Shown piece by piece: positions 26,231 to 33,351 of a stretch of 34,764 nt of DNA. Source of the stretch: JBKHBT01 sp046542255 (GTDB lineage: Bacteria; UBP14; UBA6098; JBKHBT01); NCBI GenBank assembly GCA_046542255.1, contig JBKHBT010000032.1, positions 1 to 34,764 on the forward strand. The letters run 5' to 3'. A program made the position numbers and the translations under genes. The notes under the pieces are model-generated. The model was not told the DNA's origin. It worked only from the letters and a program-made list of their open reading frames with translations, and did no database searches. Each line of letters starts with the position of its first letter. Position 1 is the first letter of the stretch.

Positions 26231-26689
26231 ATGCGTGCTGTCGATTATGCAAGAGGACTTTATAAATACCTGGATATCGAAAACTATCCAATAGATTTGA
26301 CGAAGCTTTTCAAGCCTTTGAAAATCCGTTATCTAGAAGATGAAGGTATTATCGCGACTGGAATAGCTGTCAAGATGCCTGCAATGAATTTGATTATTGT
26401 CAATTCATCATATCCCAAATCGCAAATGCGTTTTGCGCTGGCGCATGAAATTGCTCATATCGTCATGCCTCATAAAATGGAGCATTATGTTTGCAAACAT
26501 GCAAAAAGCCCAATGGAAAATGATGCCAATAGATTTGCAGCCGAGCTTTTGATGCCCAAATTGCTGGTTGAAAAGCTCTGGTATAGATATAGAGAAAACA
26601 AAGAAAATCGGATAGAACTCATTGCAAATAAACTCCAAGTTTCCAAATCTGCTCTTCAGGTAAGAATCAAAAAACTTGGCCTCAAATAG
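26231..26689 (+). CDS. ImmA/IrrE-family metallopeptidase
   Basis: This 152-residue protein has the zinc motif HEIAH in ALAHEIAHIVMPHK and the second conserved part ENDANRFAAELLMPK, both hallmarks of the ImmA/IrrE (DUF955) family. These cytoplasmic peptidases cleave DNA-binding repressors, as in ICEBs1 ImmR and Deinococcus DdrO. The C-terminal NKLQVSKSALQVRIKKLGL fits the usual short helical end. A ribosome site AAGAGGT precedes the ATG. Unusually, no XRE-type repressor gene is next to it; it follows an outer-membrane protein gene by two bases. Its target cannot be named. Confidence 0.87.
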   Translation: MRAVDYARGLYKYLDIENYPIDLTKLFKPLKIRYLEDEGIIATGIAVKMPAMNLIIVNSSYPKSQMRFALAHEIAHIVMPHKMEHYVCKHAKSPMENDANRFAAELLMPKLLVEKLWYRYRENKENRIELIANKLQVSKSALQVRIKKLGLK

Positions 26690-26770
26690 AACCTGTCCTA
26701 AGATTTGCTAATTTCATAATATTTCTTGTCGATAAAATTATATACGAGCAAGAAAAAGGAAAGCTTTGTA

Positions 26771-28288
26771 ATGCAAAAACGAGTCATTCTGAAACAGATA
26801 TGCACTACCGGAAAAGGCAGTATCTACCAAATTTATGAGCCTAAGAATATCAAATTAGGGCGTGATATAACTGTGGATATTTCTATTCCAGATGCCACGG
26901 TTTCAAGAAAGCATACATCGATTATCTGGGAAAAAGGATTTCCATACATAGAAGATTTAAGTTCGAGGAATGGGACTTTCATTAATGGATATTTAATCGA
27001 AGGAAAAGTAAAAGCTAAAAATGGTGATATTCTTTCTCTTTCTGGGAAATTCGATTTCAAGATTGAAATAGAAGATATTCCAGAAGATGATAGTAAATTT
27101 CGATCAGTTATTCATCATTCTCCAGATGAAGCATTCAGTATTACTGATATTTCCGATAACGATTCGATAGAAATGCTCCGCGATCTTAATACACTATATA
27201 TGATCGGAAATCTAATATCATCAGAAAACGAACTCGATTCTCTTCTGGGAAATATTGGCATCATCGTTTCCGATGTCATAAATCCAGACAGGACAGTAAT
27301 TCTCCTGGATGATTCTAAGCACGGAGAACTTCGGGAAATACCTGTTTTCACGACCAATAAGGAAAAGTATAAAACACAGCCGATATCCTTTTCAATAGTA
27401 AACAAATGTATGCGTGAAAGAATTTCGGTTATATCAGAAGATGCTTTGTCGGACAATCGTTTTGAGCAAGGAGCCAGCATTATTTCCAGTGGAATCCGTT
27501 CTGTGATGTGTGCACCCATTCGTTCATCAAATGATATACTTGGAGTTTTATATGTCGATTCTATCTCGAAAGCAGAAGCATTCAAAAAAAGGGACCTTAT
27601 ACTTCTGTCTGCAATCGGTAAGCAATCTGGAGTTGCTGTTGCCAGAGCTATTTTATTTGAATCTCGCCAGAAACTTCTACTTGGAGCAGTAGATTCGCTT
27701 GTAGCACTTATCGAAGCCAAAGATAGATACACGCATGGCCATTCTGCAATGGTTACATATTATAGTATTAAGATTGCCGAAGAGTTGAAATTACTCGAAA
27801 ATGATATAAAAGACCTGAAAATAGCTGCTTTGCTACATGATATCGGAAAAGTCGGTATTCCAGAGAATATTCTCCATAAAAAGGGCAGGCTGACGGATGA
27901 AGAATTTGAAATCATAAAGAATCATCCCGAGCAAGGAGCATCGATTATCAAAAATATCGATGGAACCGAGAGAATTGTTCGCGCGATTCGCCATCATCAT
28001 GAGAGATACGATGGCTTCGGCTATCCCGACCGAATAAAAGGCGAAGAAATCCCGGTTTTTGCCAGAATACTAGCAGTAGCCGATTCCTATGATGCAATGA
28101 CATCCAATAGGCCATATCGAAAAAAGCTCTCGCGAGAAGATGCTATGAGAGAGATAGAAGAAAATATCGGCACACAATTCGATCCTGATTTTGCAACGAT
28201 TTTTCTCGAATGGCTCAAATTCAATAATGAACCGGCGCATTCAAGGGTCTTTAGCCTTATCGAAGAAGTGACTGATAAAATTTCTTAG
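26771..28288 (+). CDS. FHA-GAF-HD-GYP signalling protein (cyclic di-GMP phosphodiesterase)
   Basis: ATG 26771, after AAAAGGAAAG, gives 505 residues; a TTG at 26726 is less likely. Residues 1-100 are an FHA domain with LGRD (R31), SRKH (45-48) and SSRNGTF (N67), a reader of phosphothreonine. Residues about 140-300 form a GAF sensor domain. Residues about 305-505 are HD-GYP with HDIGK (H356, D357), HHHERYDGFGYP (408-419) and DSYDAM, the full set for degrading cyclic di-GMP. It is cytoplasmic, with no membrane segment. The FHA input suggests control by a Ser/Thr kinase, none of which is in the window. Its stop lies one base from that of the convergent gene. Confidence 0.94.
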   Translation: MQKRVILKQICTTGKGSIYQIYEPKNIKLGRDITVDISIPDATVSRKHTSIIWEKGFPYIEDLSSRNGTFINGYLIEGKVKAKNGDILSLSGKFDFKIEIEDIPEDDSKFRSVIHHSPDEAFSITDISDNDSIEMLRDLNTLYMIGNLISSENELDSLLGNIGIIVSDVINPDRTVILLDDSKHGELREIPVFTTNKEKYKTQPISFSIVNKCMRERISVISEDALSDNRFEQGASIISSGIRSVMCAPIRSSNDILGVLYVDSISKAEAFKKRDLILLSAIGKQSGVAVARAILFESRQKLLLGAVDSLVALIEAKDRYTHGHSAMVTYYSIKIAEELKLLENDIKDLKIAALLHDIGKVGIPENILHKKGRLTDEEFEIIKNHPEQGASIIKNIDGTERIVRAIRHHHERYDGFGYPDRIKGEEIPVFARILAVADSYDAMTSNRPYRKKLSREDAMREIEENIGTQFDPDFATIFLEWLKFNNEPAHSRVFSLIEEVTDKIS

Positions 28289-28289
28289 A

Positions 28290-29672
28290 TTACTTCAGAT
28301 AAAGAACATTTTGCCTGGAAATCTCATTCGAGCTTGAAATGGCATTGATAGTATAAATTCCAGAAGGCAGATTGGAAGGTTTCCAGATGATGCTGTTTTG
28401 CTCTAACTCCTTTTCGAAAATAATTTGGCCTTTGATATTACTAATAGCGATGGATGAGCTTTTCTCGAAGTTAATTTTCAAAGCTGAATTGAATGGGTTT
28501 GGCGATGCTTGAAGGCTTTTCGATATTGGAAGTTTATTCTCTTGTATGCCATCATAGGAAACCGAGAAAGGGCCATTTGTCTTAGAATAGCTATTTCCAG
28601 TTTTGTCTTTGACGGCGAGCTTAAGAATGCATTCATCGGATTCGCGCTCAGGAACAGTCCATTCCCAGCTATCCAGATCTGTTTCCGGCTCTATTGCGAA
28701 GAGATTTATCCAGGTTTCGCCGGCATCGGTAGAATAGTCCATCTTAACCTCGGAAACATATACTGCGTCAAATTGCGTGAAACCAATATTATATGTAGAA
28801 TCGATCACAAAAACGCTTCCTGCATAATTTTCATCAAAATCGGCAATCGGCATTGTCGCAAAATCGATGATTCGATAGAGAAATTCGGCTTTTGTATTAA
28901 GTAGCCTGCCGTCTTTAAGGTTTCCGAAAACGAAAGGCAAAACAGCAGTAGCACCAGCAGCACCCGAAGGGCCGGAAGTATATCCCCGCCTTTGCATGCC
29001 TCTTGCAGGGCCTTTAGAACCGCCATCGAATAGATAAGTGGCATATTCGGAATAAGGCGATGTGCCATCGATCGCTATATCATCGGGGCTAAAGCCAGGG
29101 CCTTCTAAGCCATAGCCGGGATATTCAAATTCGAGGCCTTCGGCAATCGAACCTGGCCATCCATAGAGATTATCGAAAGCAGGCTCGCTGTCCGCAAGAA
29201 GCACGCTGGCAAATATTTCCGATGAGCTATGCCAGGTATAATGGGCAGATGATGTATCACAATAATCATAGCAATAATCATTGCCTTCTACTATCAATGC
29301 TTTCTGATGACCAATTGTGTGGGAAAGAACAAAGGCATTAAGTGTATTTCTTTGGTCGATTGAAAGCTCGAGGCCATGCGAGCCTCGCCAACCGGTCAAG
29401 AGAAATATAATATTATAAGCTGTGAGATCCGATGGAATAGATGATGAAAACTCGATGGATAAAGCGTCATTCATATTAAATGTCGATGGCTCCGAGATTA
29501 TTCTCTCAAAGGCAACATCATATGCTTCGATAGGCATAATGATTCCCAGAACACTGTCCGGGTCATAGAATGTCGAATGCTCTCCCGAAAAATCGATAAT
29601 GAGAACATTAATCTCGGCTTGTAGTGATAAAGCGATAAATAATAACAAAATTATAGTTAATTTCCTAATCAT
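28290..29672 (-). CDS. Secreted protein of unknown function with sorting tail
   Basis: The 460-residue protein has a signal peptide (MIRKLTIILLLFIALSLQA) and an excellent AGGAGG before the ATG. The N-terminal part has a Rossmann-like opening (INVLIIDFSG), FLLTGWRGSHG near 90-100 and ALIVEGNDYCYDYC near 128-141, suggesting an amidotransferase-like fold, but no catalytic triad could be assigned. A beta-sandwich stretch (about 305-375, with DYSTDAGETWINL) follows, then a sorting tail with ASPNPFNSALKINF. It should be exported by the same route as the three enzymes at 12720-18827. Its function is not recognised. Confidence 0.7.
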   Translation of the reverse strand: MIRKLTIILLLFIALSLQAEINVLIIDFSGEHSTFYDPDSVLGIIMPIEAYDVAFERIISEPSTFNMNDALSIEFSSSIPSDLTAYNIIFLLTGWRGSHGLELSIDQRNTLNAFVLSHTIGHQKALIVEGNDYCYDYCDTSSAHYTWHSSSEIFASVLLADSEPAFDNLYGWPGSIAEGLEFEYPGYGLEGPGFSPDDIAIDGTSPYSEYATYLFDGGSKGPARGMQRRGYTSGPSGAAGATAVLPFVFGNLKDGRLLNTKAEFLYRIIDFATMPIADFDENYAGSVFVIDSTYNIGFTQFDAVYVSEVKMDYSTDAGETWINLFAIEPETDLDSWEWTVPERESDECILKLAVKDKTGNSYSKTNGPFSVSYDGIQENKLPISKSLQASPNPFNSALKINFEKSSSIAISNIKGQIIFEKELEQNSIIWKPSNLPSGIYTINAISSSNEISRQNVLYLK

Positions 29673-29796
29673 AATATACCTCCTAATTTAATATTTGATT
29701 AAATAAGTCTAAGAGCAAGGATAAATAAATTTATAAAAAAATATCTTTGAAATTTTTCATATTTTATTAGGTTTCCTTAAGATTGAAGGAGGAAGA

Positions 29797-30720
29797 ATGT
29801 TTTTATATGGACCAGTTCTTTCAAGACGCCTTGGTTATTCTCTTGGCGTTGATGTTGTAAAGCCCAAATGCTGTAGCTTAGATTGCATTTACTGCCAATT
29901 AGGTTCACAGAAGGCCTGTAAACCCAAAAGAAGCAGGTTTTTCCCACCAGAAAAAATCGAAAAGGCTTTAGATAAAAAATTGAAGAATATCGATAAACTA
30001 GACTATATTACTTTTGCTGGAAGTGGCGAGCCTACCTTATCAAAAGATCTTGGCAGATTTATACGTTTTCTAAAAGAAAAATATCCAAAATACAAAGTTG
30101 CTGTTCTTACTAATTCTACACTCTTGCATTATGATGAGGTTATCGAAGAACTTCTGCCGTGCGATCTTATCGTTCCATCTCTGGATGCTACCAATCAGAA
30201 GCAATTTGGAAAGATAAACCGGCCCCATAAGGATATCAGATTTGAGGATCTAATAACGGGGCTTCAAAATCTGCGTCAAAGGTTTATTGGTGAGATTCGT
30301 CTCGAAGTTATGATTATTAAAGGAGTAAATGATGATGATGATTCACTGCAACGCTTTGCAGAGATTGCTCAAAAGATAAATCCCGATAGTATAGATATAA
30401 ATACTCCAGTCCGGCCCCCTGCAGAGGAATGGGTCGAAGTACCTGATAGCGAAAGAATAGAGAAGGCCGAGAATCTCCTAAAGGCTAGCATAATAACTCG
30501 AAAAGCCGGTGATGACAGGAATTTCCTAAATGACAATGTCGATGAGCTTTCTAATTTTATCCTCACACTTCTCGAAAGACGGCCGGAAACACGAGAAACC
30601 TTAGCTCAAATAACAAATCTTTCATTAGAAGTTATTGACAAGCATTTGATAAAACTAATTGCCTTAGATAAGATATACAAGAAGCTATCTGGCGATAAGG
30701 TTTTCTATATCGCTAAATGA
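29797..30720 (+). CDS. Radical SAM protein of the COG0731 type
   Basis: This 307-residue protein begins with YGPVLSRRLGYSLGVDVV and has CSLDCIYC (C26, C30, C33), the CxxxCxxC site for the SAM-binding [4Fe-4S] cluster, then FAGSGEPTLS, the GGEP-like SAM motif. This is the COG0731 group, related to the wyosine enzyme TYW1 but lacking its flavodoxin part; the bacterial function is unknown. The last 60 residues look like a winged helix. The ATG follows GAAGGAGGAAGA. The next reading frame, the remains of a vanZ-like gene, starts inside its stop codon (ATGA). Confidence 0.87.
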   Translation: MFLYGPVLSRRLGYSLGVDVVKPKCCSLDCIYCQLGSQKACKPKRSRFFPPEKIEKALDKKLKNIDKLDYITFAGSGEPTLSKDLGRFIRFLKEKYPKYKVAVLTNSTLLHYDEVIEELLPCDLIVPSLDATNQKQFGKINRPHKDIRFEDLITGLQNLRQRFIGEIRLEVMIIKGVNDDDDSLQRFAEIAQKINPDSIDINTPVRPPAEEWVEVPDSERIEKAENLLKASIITRKAGDDRNFLNDNVDELSNFILTLLERRPETRETLAQITNLSLEVIDKHLIKLIALDKIYKKLSGDKVFYIAK

Positions 30721-31193
30721 AATTTATCTGGGACAAAAAATATTCTATAGCTAGCTTTGGGATACATTATTTCTATATGGTTTGTTTCATCGAAGCCTTT
30801 TCCAGAGCTTGAGACATCGATTAGTTTCTATGATAAGATTTTGCATTTTCTTGCATTTTTCCTTATGGGACTTATAGTTTACGAGGCAATGAATGAATAC
30901 AGACAATGCGCTATTCCGCATTGTCATACTTTTCAGGCTAAAACATCAGTAAAGCCTTTTGGGTATATATATTAAGTATTATATATGTGTTATATATATG
31001 GCTTTAAAAGAGATGTATTAAAAATAAGATATTAGCGAGCTTCATTATTTGTGCTTCTTACAGTGCATTAGATGAAATTCACCAGTATTTTGTTCCTAAT
31101 AGAAATTCGGACATCTATGATTTTATTGCTGATTTAGTTGGCATATTGATGTCTTTATTGATAATATTAATACATAAAAAACAATCAAATTAG
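30717..31193 (+). pseudogene. vanZ-like membrane protein gene, broken by a frameshift and a repeat insertion
   Basis: Three pieces of one VanZ-family protein are visible. ATG 30717, overlapping the previous stop, reads MKFIWDKKYSIASFG, then the frame changes near 30758-30761, where TTTGGG seems to carry one base too many. From there YIISIWFVSSKPFPELE and DKILHFLAFFLMGLIVYEAMNE continue in the next frame to about 30898. The repeat at 30899-31014 interrupts it. From about 31017 the frame resumes as KNKILASFIICASYSALDEI, then HQYFVPNRNSDIYDFIADLVG, ending at TAG 31191-31193. Joined, they give about 115 residues, a normal VanZ-like length with the hallmark DExHQxFxPxRxxDxxD. VanZ-like proteins are small membrane proteins of mostly unknown role. 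Confidence 0.85.
30899..31014 (+). repeat. Short hairpin-bearing dispersed repeat, copy 2 (inside vanZ-like gene)
   Basis: Bases 30899-30956 match copy 1 (4985-5041) at 55 of 58 columns; weaker similarity continues to about 31014. GACAATGCG (30902-30910) and CGCATTGTC (30917-30925) form a perfect 9-bp stem with a 6-nt loop. Copy 1 differs in the stem by one T-for-C change, which keeps a G-U pair as RNA. The vanZ-like coding sequence stops at the left edge and resumes at the right edge, so the insert is about 116 bp. No target duplication is obvious. It encodes no protein. Confidence 0.8.
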
Positions 31194-31221
31194 GAAATTG
31201 TTTTCAATGCATTAAAACTTG

Positions 31222-31250
31222 TTGAATAAAGTTAAATTTTATATTATATT
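31222..31250 (+). promoter_or_regulatory. Candidate promoter of ppx, predicted leaderless
   Basis: TTGAAT (31222-31227), 17 bp and TATATT (31245-31250) precede ATG 31260 by nine bases, so the leader would be 0-3 nt. No ribosome site is seen in this very AT-rich stretch. Confidence 0.4.
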
Positions 31251-31259
31251 ATATAAGTT

Positions 31260-32192
31260 ATGAAAATCGCAATTGTTGATATCGGTACAAATTCTGTCAT
31301 TTTGCTAGCTATCGAAGCAGATGGAGATTCAGAAAAGCTCGAAGTTCAGTTTGAGCAGGCTTTAGAACCTAGATTGGGTGAGGAGCTTCATAAGAAACAA
31401 AAACTCAACTCCAGAGCAATGGAGCGTACCATAAGGGCGGCATCCCGGCTCATGAAATCCACAGGATGGCTTTCTATTGATAGGGTTATTGCTTTTGGGA
31501 CTCATGCTCTTCGATATGCCAGTAATTCAGATATTTTTTGTGAGAAGTTCGAAAAGAGAACCGGCCGCAAGGTTCTTATTTTGTCGGCGGAAGAAGAAGC
31601 TCAACTTTCTTGCCAGGGCGCATTAATAGGCCTGGATGATGTCAAGGATTTCCTGGTTGTCGATGTTGGAGGAGGCTCGACTGAGATATCGAGATTCTCT
31701 TCCGATGGGAATATCGAATTCAATAGCATTCCAATAGGTGCTGTAACCTTAACAGAAAGGCTGGATATCAGGCAACCTGTCAGTCCTAAGAAATCTGAAG
31801 AGGTGCATAATTTCATTCGCGAAAAATTCGGCAAATATCTGGAAGGTATTCAAATCAATACCCTAATAGGCTCTGGTGGAACTGCAACTTCTGTTGCAAT
31901 GGTAGATTTGAAGCTCTCCGAGTTCGATGCCGAAAAGGTACACGGAACCGAAATCGACCACTATCATTTTTCGCGACTTTCAGACAAATTCAGTTCCAAA
32001 TCCCTATCCGACCTAAGATCGATTCTGTTTTTTGCACCGGGACGTGCAGATATCATTGCAGCCGGGTGTTCGCTATACAAAGAGATTATGGATATCACCG
32101 GTGCCAAACGATTTCTTACAAGCCAAAAAGGCGTTCGATGGGGAGTCGCAAAAAACTATAAAGAATTCATCAAAAGAATCGATGCCCTTTAA
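31260..32192 (+). CDS. Ppx/GppA-family exopolyphosphatase
   Basis: The 310-residue protein corresponds to the two-lobed ASKHA core of Ppx/GppA phosphatases, without the C-terminal HD-like half of the long E. coli enzymes. The phosphate loops are DIGTNSV (D7) and VVDVGGGSTEI (D138 region); AEEEAQLSCQGA carries the catalytic glutamate, and GSGGTATSVAM and FAPGRADIIAAG follow. It should remove terminal phosphate from polyphosphate or pppGpp. The two activities cannot be told apart here. Convergent with the purD-purE-rpe operon; 16 bp separate the stops. No polyphosphate kinase gene lies in the window. Confidence 0.88.
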   Translation: MKIAIVDIGTNSVILLAIEADGDSEKLEVQFEQALEPRLGEELHKKQKLNSRAMERTIRAASRLMKSTGWLSIDRVIAFGTHALRYASNSDIFCEKFEKRTGRKVLILSAEEEAQLSCQGALIGLDDVKDFLVVDVGGGSTEISRFSSDGNIEFNSIPIGAVTLTERLDIRQPVSPKKSEEVHNFIREKFGKYLEGIQINTLIGSGGTATSVAMVDLKLSEFDAEKVHGTEIDHYHFSRLSDKFSSKSLSDLRSILFFAPGRADIIAAGCSLYKEIMDITGAKRFLTSQKGVRWGVAKNYKEFIKRIDAL

Positions 32193-32208
32193 TAATTTTT
32201 AAAATCTG

Positions 32209-32889
32209 TTAACCACGAAGGCTCTCTATCGCCTTTTTATAATCCTTACTCTTGAAAATATAGCTTGCAGATACCAGAATATTTGCTCCAGCATCTCGGC
32301 AAAGCCTTGCAGTATTACTATTTATACCACCATCGACTTCGATAGGTAGCGATTTGTTCATTTTTTCCGAAATTTTGCGTAAATTTTCTATTTTAGGCAA
32401 GGCGACTTCCATGAAGCTCTGGCCACTATAGCCAGGTTCAACACTCATAATTAATATAAAATCGCATTTCTCGACCAGCTTCTCAGCTTCCTTTATCTCT
32501 GTGCTGGGCTTTATGGCGATAGCTGCCTGCATTCCTAATGATTTTATTCCATCAATAACTTCCCAATAATTATCCACTGCCTCGATATGAAAACTAATGC
32601 CAAATACATTCATCTCATAGAAAATGCGAGCATATTTGAGAGGATTATCTATCATAAGGTGAGCAATCATAGGAATTTGTGTTTTTTGGGCAACGTGCTT
32701 CACAATAGCTGGGCCGAAACTGATATTCGGTACGAAATGGTCATCCATAATATCAAGATGCACGAAATCGGCTCCGGCTTCTTCGATTGCGTCGAGTTCT
32801 TTACCCATTTCGAGGAAATTACATGATAATATAGATGGAGCTATCCAGGGCGTTTCTGTTTGTGTGATTTCTTGAAAGCTGTTTTTCAT
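32209..32889 (-). CDS. rpe: Ribulose-phosphate 3-epimerase
   Basis: The 226-residue TIM-barrel enzyme interconverts ribulose 5-phosphate and xylulose 5-phosphate in the pentose phosphate pathway. Expected metal and catalytic residues are H44 and D46 (VHLDIMD), H77 (IAHLMI) and D187 (EVDGGIN); SVEPGYSGQSF is the phosphate-site loop. DDHFVPN replaces the usual DGxFVPN. About ten extra residues precede the family start APSILSCNF; the ATG at 32889 is kept because it overlaps the purE stop as ATGA. It is last in the purD-purE-rpe operon, which links ribose phosphate supply to purine synthesis. Confidence 0.94.
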   Translation of the reverse strand: MKNSFQEITQTETPWIAPSILSCNFLEMGKELDAIEEAGADFVHLDIMDDHFVPNISFGPAIVKHVAQKTQIPMIAHLMIDNPLKYARIFYEMNVFGISFHIEAVDNYWEVIDGIKSLGMQAAIAIKPSTEIKEAEKLVEKCDFILIMSVEPGYSGQSFMEVALPKIENLRKISEKMNKSLPIEVDGGINSNTARLCRDAGANILVSASYIFKSKDYKKAIESLRG

Positions 32890-33341
32890 TTCTTCATGCC
32901 ATCGACATATTTTTGCATAGCGGAAAGTAGATTCTCATCATTCAAAGCAAGAATTCTGATAGCGATAAGTGCTGCATTTGTCGCACCATGTGAACCGATT
33001 GCCAATGAAGCTACTGGAACGCCTTTGGGCATCTGGACTATTGAAAGAAGAGCGTCCAATCCCTGTAGCGGGCCGCCATCTCCTGGAACGCCCAGAACCG
33101 GTAGCAGGGTTTGCGATGATATGACGCCGGGAAGATGCGCTGCAAGGCCAGCTATTGCGATGTAGATCTTTGTTCCTGTATTTTCAGATTCTTTAATATA
33201 TTCAGCCAATCTTTCAGGATTTCTATGTGCCGAGATTACCTGTACATCGTAATCGACTTTGAATTCATCGAGTATCTTCTGTGCTTTTTCTGCAAGTTCT
33301 TTATCCGACTTACTTCCCATGATGATTGAAATTTGTGCCAT
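32886..33341 (-). CDS. purE: N5-carboxyaminoimidazole ribonucleotide mutase PurE
   Basis: At 151 residues this is a class I PurE, which moves the carboxyl group of N5-CAIR to form CAIR in purine synthesis. Signatures are MGSKSD near the start, VISAHRNPERL with the active histidine (usual SAHRTP, here Asn for Thr), AGLAAHLPGV and PVASLAIGSHGATNAAL. The ATG follows AAGGAGAAAA. It lies 10 bp after purD and overlaps rpe by 4 bp. The purK partner expected for the N5-CAIR route is not in the window. Confidence 0.95.
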   Translation of the reverse strand: MAQISIIMGSKSDKELAEKAQKILDEFKVDYDVQVISAHRNPERLAEYIKESENTGTKIYIAIAGLAAHLPGVISSQTLLPVLGVPGDGGPLQGLDALLSIVQMPKGVPVASLAIGSHGATNAALIAIRILALNDENLLSAMQKYVDGMKK

Positions 33342-33351
33342 AGTTTTCTCC

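Noticed and set aside
27115..27732. 205-codon open frame antisense to the GAF/HD-GYP gene
   Set aside because: It mirrors a well-supported FHA-GAF-HD-GYP gene, has no ribosome site and its product is low-complexity and serine/isoleucine-rich, as expected of an antisense frame.
30757..30975. A free-standing 72-codon gene at 30757-30975
   Set aside because: Its first half is the middle of a VanZ-like protein and its second half is translated repeat sequence, so it is part of the pseudogene.
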